A stretch of 64,000 bases of DNA, taken from Paramarasmius palmivorus. Lineage: Eukaryota > Basidiomycota > Agaricomycetes > Agaricales > Marasmiaceae. Every line of letters begins with the position of its first letter. Position 1 is the stretch's first letter. The stretch covers positions 803,148-867,147 of the forward strand of contig JAYKXP010000014.1 of the NCBI GenBank assembly GCA_037176845.1, written 5' to 3'. The translations under genes were made by a program, and so were the position numbers. This document shows positions 24,206-36,850 of the stretch, one piece after another. The notes under the pieces were generated by a model. That model was given only the letters and a program-made list of their open reading frames with translations, searched no databases and was not told where the DNA came from.

Positions 24206-26063
24206 ATGACTCCCTCCGATATCGAAGTATTCAGGAAGGTCTCCAGCTCTACGCGTAGCCAAGTTCAATGTTACGACAGAGTGGTTTTCGGGGAAAACAG
24301 CATCTATGGAGCCTTTTTCACTTCGCCAGAGGACATACTCAAGTTTCGGATCGAACAGGCCGCCACTGGTGCCATCGTATCTGGATCAGTAATCGTGAAA
24401 GTCCTATCTAGACTACGATTCAAGCCCGCAGACTTGGACGTGTTTGTTAAAGGATGTCACGCCTTACGAGTTGGCAACGTTTTGGTACTGCTTGGTTTCA
24501 AATTCGCGCCACTCGCCGCTGTGAGGGATGGCAATAGGCTAAGATCCGTGGAACAGAGCCCTGATTTCGCAGCAGCAGTCGAGACCGAGCTTCGCAGTTG
24601 TAATCCTAACACCGGAACAGTTGAAGATCGGTATGAGAATACCACAATAGCTGGGGTTTTCAACTTCGAACGGGAAGGTGGGGCTAGGATTCAGATAGTG
24701 GCTACTCGCGGCGAGCCAGTCGAGACCATACTAGGGTTCCATTCTAGTGAGCTTACATATCACTTTCCTGCAACCCATAATGACCGACTGCGTTTATCCA
24801 GCCGCCGTGATGAACATTGCAACAGCGACTCAGGTCATATCGTTGTACCCGAGGACGACCTTTGTTCATCACAAGTCTCTTTTTCTGAGGCCACCTAACC
24901 AAGCCGTCTTCAATGCAAGAGTGAAGTACACCAGCCGAGGTTGGAGCTGCGTCGACACCATTCCTGCGGTGGACTATCTGGAGTATGGCAGCGAATTGTC
25001 GGGATGTACCCGATGGGTGGGCGATCCCCGTTGCTGGACGATCAACTTAACTCCGCTCCCTCAAGACGCCTCGCTGGACAGTGCGTATGCACACTTATTA
25101 ACCACGTCATGGAACATCAGGCAGATCGACGCGACCTCGGCGCGTATCGTGAAAACCCGCCTGACAAGCCCCTTGCTGAGTAACAGCTATGTGGTTACTT
25201 GGGAAGCAGAACAGGCCGTGCGCTCACATCCATGCTTTCACATGCTTATGCAGAAACACGAAGATCCGGACGCGTCGGTCGAGCGTCAAACTATCGCAAT
25301 CGAGGCCGGTGTCGTCGAAGAGACTGGTCCCGACGGAGGTTCGGAGGTGGACGACGAGAGTGTCACTGGCAGCAGCAGTGACTTGTCTGAAACGTAAGTT
25401 TCCACTTACATGTCGGGTTTGCATTGATAACAGAGAGCTTTGAACATACAGGTCCCCCTCGGAACACGAATGCGAAGTTGCCGCCTTGGACATGTGGAAC
25501 TATATGGCGGCCAAAGGAGACTGCTATCACGGGTACGATTCAACGTGACGATCGCTTTTGTTCAGTCAGACTAAGTGGTGGTGTGCTAGGACCATAGATG
25601 ACGAGAACGGGTTAGACCAAGCAGTGACAGCATACATCGAGGGTCTCTATCCGTATATTAGGCACAGCGAAACGACGGACTACAACATACTTCGACTTCG
25701 ACGTAGGTTCTCCGTGATACCGACCCTTTTTCCAGAGATCACCGAACCGGCGACGTTGCCTACTGCACATGTCGTACTGCTGGTTTTGGATTGTGTTCAG
25801 AGGGTTGTTAGTGCGTGCTCTGGTGAAGATGTAAAGGTACGAAAGGTTCACCCATTCGCTGTATTGCACGTCATTCTGATAACGTATAGTTCAACGTACA
25901 GTTCACGAAGCGAACCATCAACGGTCGAGAGCACATTTGTACACAGTGTGTCATAGTAGTACCCACTCGAGAGCTCAAAGAGGTACGACGAAGAGTGGGG
26001 AACTGGACAGAGGGGACGTTCGCATATGCAAGGCTCACAACGATTGTCAGGGACTTCATTTAA
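24206..26063 (+). CDS. Predicted polymerase-beta-type nucleotidyltransferase-fold protein
   Basis: Five exons (24206-24746, 24802-25393, 25452-25532, 25566-25836, 25890-26063) join in phase to 552 residues. VSGSVIVKVLSRLRF followed by PADLDVFV (G60-S61 and D76-x-D78) fits the nucleotidyltransferase pattern hG[GS]-x(n)-DhDh. The later strand RIQIVATRG has Gln where a third catalytic Asp is usual, so activity is doubtful. ILGFHSTAVMNIATA and SLYPRTTF recur, as I recall, in many unnamed Agaricomycete proteins. The C-terminal part is a second domain (TLPTAHVVLLVLDC, then EHICTQCVIVVPTREL). The fourth exon has no in-frame ATG, which supports joining it. The third intron, at 33 bp, is extremely short. 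If it is not spliced, the protein stops at 25548 with 409 residues. Confidence 0.6.
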
Positions 26064-26515
26064 GAGTACATGGAAGATGGAATGAGACGGCGAACCGTGT
26101 ATGTCCCAGAAGTAAAAGAAATAAAGGGTTGCCTCGTTCCCAGCATCGGGAAATACCCCCAGATAGAACAGTACACTTCAAGATTAAGGTTTAGCCGAGG
26201 TCTGGGTTTAGACTTTGGTTACGACCTACACCACTCCGAGCTAGAGTTATACTGACAGCACGTTGGCTCTTGCACCTAGCAGCCACCCAGCATTCTTCGA
26301 CAATACAAATCGGAGCGGTATTTGGGGATTCTAGACTACATTGACTGCCAAAGTCTTTCCCAGGTGCGAAAACGCGAATGCGAGTTGTACCTTGGGGTGT
26401 AAAAATCGGCGATTGGAACGGGTCCAACTCGATGGCAATATAGAAGCTACAAAAACCAAGCGGTATAAAGGACAATCACCGTTCCTTCTTCTTTCTGCAA
26501 GTGACTTTCCCATCC
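26064..26515. other. Spacer between the nucleotidyltransferase-like gene and P1
   Basis: About 450 bp. An open frame starts with ATG at 26,070 (about 60 residues), directly after the preceding stop, but it has no homologue in the window. The rest looks like a promoter region. Confidence 0.35.
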
Positions 26516-27258
26516 ATGTCGTTCTTTCCATTGAACAGCTGGGAATTCTTTCTCTCTGTATCCGTTCCTGCACATCAGGAGCTATTCAATCGAATCATCG
26601 ACGCATTTCCGAAGACACCCAACGGGCTGCTAGGAACGACGACCACAAACGGCGATTATAGTTCAAGACAGTTCGAGCTTTTCTTGCTGCGAAACATAGG
26701 GGTGAGTGGTTAAGTACCTACGCACGATAGGTGACGACTGACAACAGCAAACAGGAGTATCCAATTTCGATGCAACGAGCTCTTCCCAACGCTCCGTTGC
26801 TTACCGATCGCTTTCAATCCAACGTGTCAGTTGTCATCCAAACGATGAAGACGGTTGTGTTCGAGGATAGCGTACGAGGCTCGCTCGAGGAGATAATGGA
26901 ATGCCCTGTAGGATATCCGGCGACAGAGCTGGATCTGAGTCACGTTCCAAGCCAACAGCTCTGGGCTGCCGAGGTCGTCAGGCTCGAGTCTTCCGTCATG
27001 AGAAGCGTTGGCTCGAATGTCCACGAGATTGCGTCCAGGTACGATCTGGGCACCATAAACTGGTTGAGAACGGGTTTGGCGTCGTTGTTGGGAGTCAGCG
27101 TCCTCTATGGGAGGGAGCTACACCGAGCTGCAGATGCTGGTATGTTGCAACTCCTCGTCGTATTATGTTCCGAAGAGGCTGATGGAGGTATAGTTTTGAC
27201 GTTGACGCCTGCTGTTGGCTGGCAACCCGGCGAGGAAGAAACCCAGCAGGGGCGCTAA
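26516..27258 (+). CDS. Two-member island family, member 1 (P1)
   Basis: Three exons (26516-26701, 26755-27139, 27194-27258) join in phase to 211 residues. It aligns from end to end with P2 at 53,174-53,893 on the other strand: VPAHQELFNRIIDAFP against VPSHQEFFCRLVDGYP, FELFLLRNI against ELFLLRNIA, SQQLWAAEVVRLE against TQQLWCAEVVRLE, and INWLRTGLASLLGVSV against LDWLRGDLARFLGVQV. Both introns are at equivalent places. The protein is helical with no Cys/His clusters, membrane segments or signal peptide. No known family is recognised. Conservation of exon structure and of the LWxAEVVRLE core argues for a working gene. Confidence 0.65.
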
Positions 27259-29918
27259 GACTTTTCTTGGTAGCAGGAGGATTCGAGTTGATACGTGAAT
27301 TACTTTTGGGTCACGTCTCGATACGTGTAACAGGAGCGTATTCTGGAACATATGTATATACACATACATACACGCAATCCAGTTGTAGCCCAAATATGCT
27401 CCTTTCGCATCGCGTTTAAAGTGAGGTAGGTAGTCGATACAAGCAATTTCCACGGAAGCGGGATAGGACCAAGCTACTTTATCGACGCAGAGTTCAACCC
27501 CTGATACTAGAGTCTGTTGATCGCAGGAAGTCTACTACCTCGGCCGTGCTGATCAAAGCGCACTTCATACTTCGAGCATAAGAGGGTAGACACAAGTACC
27601 TTACTGGGATATATCTAAAAGATTCGTGGGCGGGACACAACCAAATCTGTTACACCGCCACTCTGGAGGGTTGTATAAACGACATCACGACATTCCCGGG
27701 CCATTATTTTAATGTTACTAGCGCTTTGGAAAACGATTCCCCAACGTGCTGCAGGGTTACCTCCCTTCGATGGTTGAACATCATATTTTCGTAACATCGG
27801 TTTCAACAACATCTGTGTCAGGCCTCCCACAATGCATACGTAGCCCAGCATGGATGTCTCAATAATCCAAAAGCAGCCCTTTGGAGGTACCGTCGCGTGA
27901 TCTGTTTCAGAGGATTAGAAAAGGCAGGTATCGTCCGACTTTCACTGCGTAGGCACCAGTTGTTTACACGGATAGGTACGTGCGACACGCAATGCTGCGT
28001 TATGAAAGAATTCTTGTCCACGAAAGAACACCAGGTATCCTTGGGTAACCATCAACAAGGGAGATGGGGACAACTGCGATTTACCCGATTACAAGCTATA
28101 GTAAACTAGGTGCGTCGCCAAATAGCGTTGACCAATTGTTACCCTACTCTAAAAAAACGCCTGTTCGACTTCAACTTCTCCTGCCGTTTATCAGCGAACA
28201 ATGCCGCGAGGGCACAAGCACGGCGAAGAAACCAACGGCACACCAGTGACAGCGAAGTCTTGAGTGTGGTCTTCGACAACTTTAGTTGAAGACACGAGTA
28301 AGGGACCACAAGACCACCTCAAAGCGTGAACCTTCGAGTAAAGTGCGAGGTAGAGTCGTGGATATGATTGATCATGGCGAAGTGAGATAGGGCTTGCGAC
28401 GTGTGGTCGACTTGTCTGTAAAGCTGCTCTTTTGCACTGCCATGTAAGACAGAGCTTCGAACCTAGCTAGAAAATCACATCAACTTAGGTTACCAAAGAA
28501 CGCAGGAGGGACGCACGACCAGGGCATTCTGGTAAATTGAAAGGGTTAGCAGGCCTACGTCAGAAGGGCGACGGAGGTATTTAGTCCATCAGGACGACAA
28601 CTTCGTGTCGTTACGAACTCAGAGTGATAAGGTCGCCCAGTGATGTCGTTCTGATGCAAAACCCGACATGTCGATCCAACATCGGCGATACCAGGGCCAT
28701 TTGCCGTCGTGCAACGTGCTAATTATGTTGGGTACTGGTCTCAGCAGAAATACCTAAGGAAAGGTAGGGCAGCGATACGACAGTAGTCGAGTCTTGCCGA
28801 GAGGTGTCTACCTCCAACATAAACCCGTATCAGCAAAGACAAAACCAGAGCGAGACCACCAAGGTACAGAGAGGAGTACTTACGCCTGGTATCACACCAC
28901 ACGCAACATCCGTCATAGAGCACGAAAAGAAAAGAGGGTCAACGCTAAAGAGCTGATTCTTCGTAAGGAGACAAAACTGATAGCCAAAGAAAAAACGTCG
29001 TTCTACGGGAACGTGGATACCATGTGCGGTCCATGGACCACTTCCTATTTCAACTGACAATGGTATCTTCTGGCTCGTCTTCACCTACGCCCACTGTAAC
29101 ATCTAGCGACAAGTCAGAGGAAACGGAACGCCGACTTGGAATGTGTACTACCCAGTTATGCAAGAATTTCAGTGGAAGAAGAATAGAACATGGTCGACAA
29201 GCGTCCAGACTTACGTGGATACCGGTATGGGAAAGGAGAAGGAGTCAGCGAGAGCGAGAAACAGCGTAGACTGGCAGGTGCGCGACGACGTCGACAAACT
29301 CTACTTGCCTTTTTCTTAATACATGCAACAACAGAGCCTGCAGCACGGACGAGATATTCGTCTACCTGCTATTTCAACGCCAGGTCGGTACGTGCACTGC
29401 TAGGATGCGTGGACACACGAGCAGGGTTGCAACTGCAAGGTCAGAAGCCCTTCACCACAAGACACGGCCCACCCTGCTTTTCCTTATTACATGTTACTCA
29501 CAAACCTACGTGAAGTTACAATCGATTCCCGTTTCCCGCTCGTCATCCGATCTGCATGCCAGCTGCTCGTCGATCTCGCAACTGACGCTTCGATGCGTTA
29601 ACGTTCCACGCATCAACCGGCGCGAGTTATACAATAGCAATGTCCGGTTTGCTCCTTTCATGGTATCGGCTACTGGGCCTTGTTTACCTGAAATCAGAAC
29701 TAATTCATAGCGCGTTTAGAGGACTCACAAGGATGTCGAGACATTGACCGAGCGACATGACCAACATACATCTGTACGTACACGTCTCCAGAAAATAAAG
29801 GGGTCGACGACTGGACAGTCGGACGCGTAGCGCAGTGCTCGGCAAAGCGAACATCAAGAAATCATACAACCTCTACCGACATAACTTGTCTCGCAGCAGG
29901 TGCTTCACCTCCGACGTT
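27259..29918. other. 2.7-kb spacer next to the 3' side of the Helitron frame
   Basis: No supported gene. A minus-strand frame at 27,615-27,851 (GGVTDLVVSRPRIF at its end) and a plus-strand frame from an ATG at 29,060 (SGSSSPTPTVTSSDKSEE) look mildly protein-like but lack partners. The 3' end of the Helitron (hairpin plus CTRR, which would read YYAG on this strand) should fall here; I could not fix it. Confidence 0.35.
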
Positions 29919-32900
29919 CTATTGACTGCGAACAGCGATGGTATAAAGCAAGTATGCCGCCGTGTATCCACGACATGTACCTAAATCGAGGTTGGACGTA
30001 TTCAGGTCCCGATTCAGAATGTATTTCGACCTGTGTGTCGGATCTGCAGCCATTCCGTCGTGGAACCAGGCGTGAAGGGTGTCGTCAATGTACCGTATAA
30101 CGAAGTGACCGTCTCTGAAGTAGATTATGCCTGTGAGTCGATAGGAACACGTGGAACCTGCTACTGGCAAGTTAACATGTATGTCTATGTACGGTAGACA
30201 CTGCTCGACTCCGCCTCTATGCACTGCAAAAATAAGCATTTCTGGAGCAGACTGAAAAACATACTGATATATTAGGTCACCTTCGCACAGCGAACAAGTC
30301 CTAATCGTGTTTGAGCGATGTCGACTGGTAAACGATCGTAACAACATATTTACAGAGGGCACGTAAGCAGCAGGCTGATAAAACAAAGGTGATGAAACAT
30401 GTCTTGTTGTACTTTCATACATGCAGTCATTGTTCACACAGGTTTCCAGTCTTGTTGCAGTATCTTCCAAAGGAGGCAGAGTGCATTCTATTAACTCAGA
30501 AACTGATGAAAAGGCACCCAGAGTAAATTGAGTAGGATATCTATTGATTATGTCTAACCTGTATAAATCTCTTACTTGGCTAATATTAACAGATCCATTG
30601 GCACAATCATGAAATAAAGTACAGATAGCATTTGAAATGTGATCTGATGATCTACTGAGATACTGGGTCCATTGTACAGGGTTTGATACCCATAGTGGCC
30701 ACAATATGGCTATAATGGCGTCATATGCACAGCTATTGTTGCTCCAAGTGGGAGCAGGTATACTGCCACAAGAGCTGGTAATACATTGGCGCTGCACCAT
30801 ATTGCACGCACGTTTTGAAGAAGTGCAGTTGTAATCACCTTCATACTCAGAATATGATCGTTTAGTAGGCGTGTTACAATCAAAGTGGACCTGTGTTACA
30901 GTTGCTTGTCTCATACCTAATGACATGATGTTGTTGGTGTGTTCTGCAAAAGTGGTGGTTGTATCTATATCAAGTGAACTATCAATGCTAGTGTTATAGC
31001 ACTTATCACTATTGCCATTGGGGACATTGTTGGGAATATTTTCAGAGGCAGACTTGACTTCTTTTTCTTTATTCCGGGAAATGATTTCCCAGGCGACATC
31101 TTCTGTGTTTATTTCAACCAGTGGATCTTGCTCATTCCACCGTATACCATGATACACATTTGGTGGTATGTAGGACAATCCCATTAGCTGACGAAATGAC
31201 TTGATTAATGCATTTCTTGTGTTACCTCGTACAGACAAAGGCAAAACTCCTTCATAACGACGTTTTGTGATATCATCTAATAACTCTAGCTCACGATACT
31301 CTTGCCTTAATGCAGATCCCTTTAAGCCTTTGGTTATCTTGCCTGGATCAAAATCCTGAAGAATGACAGTGCCATCGGCAGAGGAGCTTCTTGACAGCGC
31401 AGTATAGTAAGCATGGAAGTCACGGCAGTTGTTTAAATGTACTACATTAAAAGGCCTGGTCTTCCCTTGTGATGCAAAGTCAGTCATCGCAAAGCAAGGT
31501 ACAACATCTATTTGAGTACGATATATTTTTATACGTTTTCCGCTTGGTAAAGATACAACTGCATATTCAGATGTAGGTGTAATGGGAACAACATTGAGAG
31601 GCAACTGACCAATGCATACATCAGATGGTGGATTAGACAAACGAACAAACAATGTATCTAGCTTCTGTCTCTGAGGAGGGCCTCGACTTGTCCAGCCATA
31701 TACAACACCCTCCTGACCTCTAGTAATATTTAACTCAGTGGCCAAGTTCCGCCTAATCATAACAGGCATGCCCTTGCAAAAGCTAACTTTTCCTGGCACA
31801 AGAGTGTCAGCTGAACTAGCATCAAGGCTCCATAAATATTCTTGTAAAGCAGGTGTTAGCTTATTAACAGTGATATAATTACTGTTCTTTTCAGTAACAG
31901 ATTGTTTGTGATTTGATTTAATGGAATCTTCAGAGTAGAAGTGAAATAATTGTTGTCCAGTTTCATGTGCAAACCGAGATGAACCAATACGATTGATTTC
32001 ATCTTTCTGAACATTAAGTGCAGTAATAATAGCTACATTTCTAAACCTCGGCTCACACACTGATGAGTAATTTGGCAAAGATGAAGACACTTTTGAATTC
32101 AAAAATGCAATATCAGCATGAGTACAGTTTTTGTAGCGCATATTCTCAAGTGCATTTCGAAAGCGGCTGTCCTCTATGCTCTGTACAGACTGTCTCATAT
32201 TCTGTCGCAATATTACTACAGTAGTAACATGATGCCAAAGTGACTTGCCAATAGCTTCTTCCTGCTGGCGCACAGTATTAGTAAATGCTCCAATACGTCT
32301 ACTATATAGAGAAACACTTTCACCTCCCATAGGTGGAGGAAGCTGTGCAAAATCTCCCGCAAATATCATGTGTAAACCACCAAATTCAATGTCTTCCTTT
32401 AATGTACACAAACACAGCTGACGGCTAATGCGGTACAACTCCCAAGATGATAACATTGATACTTCATCAAAAAAAATGTATGATACCCCCATTAGTCGCT
32501 CTCTGACAGCAGGTAGATTGCTAGCACCAGAAAACTCATTAATCCCAAAGGCTGAGTGATATGTTGATCCCCCCAATAGAGCAGCTGCACTACCTGTTGG
32601 TGCTACTACAAGGAGCTTATAACTCTGATTGCATAGTGTAAAAAATCGAATAAGAGCCTTCAGGACTGTTGACTTTCCTGTACCACCCATACCTCCTATA
32701 TACATTTTCAGCTGGGTGGTATAAGACGAGGAAGCATGGTTTGTGATAATGCGGAAAGCTCGCTCTTGCTCAATGTTTAGCTTAAACTCAGTGAGAATAT
32801 TTGTAACATGTTCTGTAAACCCACCAGTGTTAAAAGACTTATCTATATAGGACTTATCAATGATATGAACCTTATTGTTACTGGGTTGTGTACGGCGGGA

Positions 32901-35900
32901 GATAAACTCTGCTCTAACGTCAGATGGAATTTTTCCTGCACGTGTATCCAAGACCTCTTTTTTCTTTGACATAACAGCAGTCTTCCAAAAGTCACGACCA
33001 AGTTTAGGAATATTGTTCAGGGCTGTAAGAATTGAGCTATCTATCGAGCATTTGAGAGTAGAACTCCATTTTGAGCTGTCAAGAATAGAGTTGATTTCTT
33101 TTTTCTGTGTTAGTTGTGTACAGAAACGACGAGACAATGTAGCAATTTGAGCCTGTGTTTCAAAATCAACTGTATCAGATGGTTGTACATGAACTGTATC
33201 AACTCCATTATTTTCATCATCATATGCAATATGACAGTCATCAGAGTCATCAATTAACTCATCCAATAGTGGATCCCAGCTACTATGTATATCATCAGTT
33301 TTTTTCATCTGTGCACGATAATCATCACGGGCATCAAGACATTCATACTTGATCATGAAGTTATTCATTAGCTGCTTCTGACGATCTGTGAATGAGTACG
33401 AAGAAAATGCCTCAGACCAAGAATTATATCCATCTTTAAGATCATTGCCATTGCGCCATGGTTTAAATAGAGTCAGCATAGTACAGCAGTAGTAGTCATA
33501 GTCACCTTGATCCCGCCTAGGTAAGTTTGCACCAGTAAAGTTGACTACAATCTTATCTGAGTCCTTTTGGACCTTAGCTGCATGTGTGTTGTATAAATCA
33601 TGTGTTTGTAGAAAGCGGTAGCAGTTTGTAGGGAGCTTACCACAAGATGTGGCTTTGGTTGTTTTTATAGTATCATCACTATCTGTATTATCAGGGTAGG
33701 TAGGGTTGACAGACAGGTCAACATCTTTATTCTTCTTTTTCTTATATGCAGTTTTCAACGTAACTCTGTGAAAGATTCGTATCCAGTCATATAGTGAAAT
33801 ATGAGATGCTTCCTGTGGACGGTCAGTATAATCAACTACTGGTGACAGTCCAATTATACGATTACCACGTTTCAAAAGTGCAACCTTCTCAGTTGTTTCA
33901 TCAGTACAATCAGAACTACAGTCATTTCTCACTCGTGTCACATATTGCTGCCAATAGAACACTATGAAGTGATGATCTGTATAGTGATCAGGGTATCCAA
34001 GCAAATACGAACAGATAAAAGGAGCCCCTAGTTCAAGCTTGGTTGTTAATAAATTTACTATCTTTGTGAGCATCTTTCTTGCCTTTTCTTGACTACTCTC
34101 ATCACCATTGATAATTGACTCATGTTTGGAAAACACCGAAAGGATAGCATCAAATACAACATGTGTTTTCAATGCTCCCTTTGTAATATAGTCTGTGACA
34201 TATAACACTACAGATTTTATTGCTGTACCAGAGCCAAGGAAGGTAACATCAGTATTGCTACGAAGAAAATATGTAAGAGGATAAGTAAATGTATTAAAAT
34301 CTGGCTCATCCTTTCGCATCACAACAGCACCAGTAAGATGATCAATAGAAGTCTGAGGATGAACAGGCCGAGGAAAACGTGCTCTGCATTTTCCCCATTT
34401 GTTGTCTCTACAGTTTTTATACAAGTGTCGTTTCTTGACTCTACCATCTTTTGTTAAATTATTGTCACATCGGTGTATGTTGGTTTTCAAAATTAGTTCA
34501 TTTACTGTAAATTTATATTGTGTATACCACTCTGCATATAATGAACACTGTCTACAGCTCAGCTGAGAACTGTTCAAGCCATGGGCTACACATAACTCAG
34601 GTGGTGCAACTGGTAAAGTCTGTGTGGGATTTAAATAGCCAGACTGCTTAGCAGCCAATGCAACATTACTACTTACCTTATTTAAGGGTTCATCCAGAAA
34701 CTGGCCAGCAAAAACACTATCTAGATACTGTATAAGTTTGTCTTCAAAGGCTTTGTTTCCTGAAAGCAACTTGTCTCGAATCTCCTGTGGTGAAAGTGAA
34801 CATCTGATCCACAAAAGCAAATGTAAATGTAGTGTCAACCTACCTTGCTGTTCAACAACTCCATAGTGTGCACTATGATCACCGTATAAGCCTCTATGAG
34901 CAGAATTATAACCTAGAATGTCCTCTAGGAATATTTCAACCATAAAATTAAAAAATCGAGCTGATGCAACTGGGTTACCAGCAATTAGCTTTAGCTTAGT
35001 GTATTTATCACGTAAATCTAAATTAAATGTTTCGTTTGTGTCTGCAAAATAGAGACATATTGGGTGCAGACTGTCAGCAGGTGCAATAGTTATATACCAC
35101 ATTGGAGCACCTTTATGTGCTATTAGAGACCAAACTTCATTTCGCATGTATTTTTTAGTAGTAGTAGAGCCAGATACTTTGCCACCTACACGATCTAAAT
35201 CAGACAAAACCTGAAAACAGTTTATCTCATCAGCACTTACAGGTACAACTTTTTCACCATTTGCCATCCGAGTAGCAATATTACTAAGTACCTCCTGATT
35301 AAGCTTGAGTATTCTCTCAGATACAGAATCAAAGGATGATTTATCTGCTAAAAGCCATCCTGCTTGAGTTGCGGATTTAACTTGTCCATGGCTAAAAGAT
35401 ACGATTGGAAAACTTTCATCTATCTGAAAACGTTTATCATGATAAAGAAGCAAATACTTCTTATGAGCTGCCTCACTTAATGAAGAAGTTCCAAGGCCCC
35501 CTAAACCATAAGGAAATAGCCACGGAAACATACGCGGGTACAATGATGGGTTTTTCCATATAGACTCTCCATGCTCCTTGCGCCCAATTCCAAGCACCTT
35601 TCCACCTCTGTCAAAATGCTCAAAAGCTATTCCAGTGATTTCATCACTGGTCAATCTACACAACTGCTCACCAGTGATGCCATGTACAGTAAATTGACAA
35701 TCACCAATAGGTAACCCATCTTCATCATCATTATCGTGGACAGCTGCTGATTCACGAGTCTTATTGGAGTCAGATATCTTCCATGTGATAGCACATGGTG
35801 GCATAGATTCATCGTATTCAGCAAGATTGTGTTCACTTATCTCAACATCACTATAGTCACAGTGGTTAAGGATTAACCATTTTAATGCTCTTTTCACAAC

Positions 35901-36850
35901 ATTACGTCTTACTAACAATGGTGTGTGTTTAAACTCTTCAGGTGTAGGTTCTGCAGGACCAGTGAATAGTATTGCAAGGACTTCCTGTATATCACTTTTG
36001 GGAGGTGGAAGCATGTTATATACTTTAGGTATGGGTGCTTCGAATGCCATAGCATTTGCCTTCATCTTCTGTCCTCCAGTAGTCAAACGTACAAAACAAG
36101 CAGTATGTCTTACTCGTGCTATAAGAAGCTTTTCAGCAAATCTCAATGAACTAAGTGGCTCAGGTACATCTCCCAGCCACAATCCATTAGCAAGAGAAAC
36201 CTTTGGAATCTTGCCTTTAACAATTGATGCTCGACATACAGTGCAAATTTTATCACATTGTGTTAGATAGATTGGGCCCTTTTTGGTGTGTACAGGTGTG
36301 TTTAATGAAGATCTTTCTTCCCGACCAACTCCATCAACTTCTAAAATCTTGAGTAGATTGCGGATTTTTCGTATAGGTGAAAGCTTGGAAACAACTGTCA
36401 GCTGGCCACAGACTGCACATCCAGCTTCTTCGAACATGTGAGGTGTAACCTTTTCACATGCCTTCTTTAAAATTGTGTGAGTCAAACTAGCATCTACAGG
36501 ACAGGGTGGAAATTCAACTGGTAGCTGATGTATAGGTGTGAGTACAATAGGATCACCACTGTTATCCCGAGGAGAATCATCAGCATTGCATTTAACATGT
36601 TTTGACCGCCTGTTTTGCTGTGCAACAGACCGGCTTTTCAATACAGAAGGTCGCACTTTTAAGACGCTAACTGAAGGTAAACAGCTGACGCAGTGATGAC
36701 TACTAAAGAAAGCAACTAAATTATCAGGTGTCATAGTTGAAGATCTATTTGCATGATGAAACTTGGCTGTTTCACGAGCTTTCTGTACACTCATGTATGG
36801 CAACAAGGTACATATAGGTGCCATGATGAATATATGTGAATCGCGATGGA
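29919..36850 (-). mobile_element. Helitron (rolling-circle DNA transposon), autonomous-looking core
   Basis: The span is the AT-rich body plus the 3' coding end of a Rep-helicase frame. Base composition drops sharply (AT-rich) between about 30,340 and 36,840 compared with the flanks. The HUH, Y2 and helicase signatures of Helitrons are all present and unbroken, which suggests recent activity. The 5' TC end should lie above 36,850 and the 3' CTRR end below 29,919. Neither terminus nor the AT target was identified, so the limits are minimal. Confidence 0.75.

Noticed and set aside
29700..29918. Candidate Helitron 3' terminus
   Set aside because: Several YYAG tetramers occur, but none with a convincing hairpin beside it could be chosen by eye.
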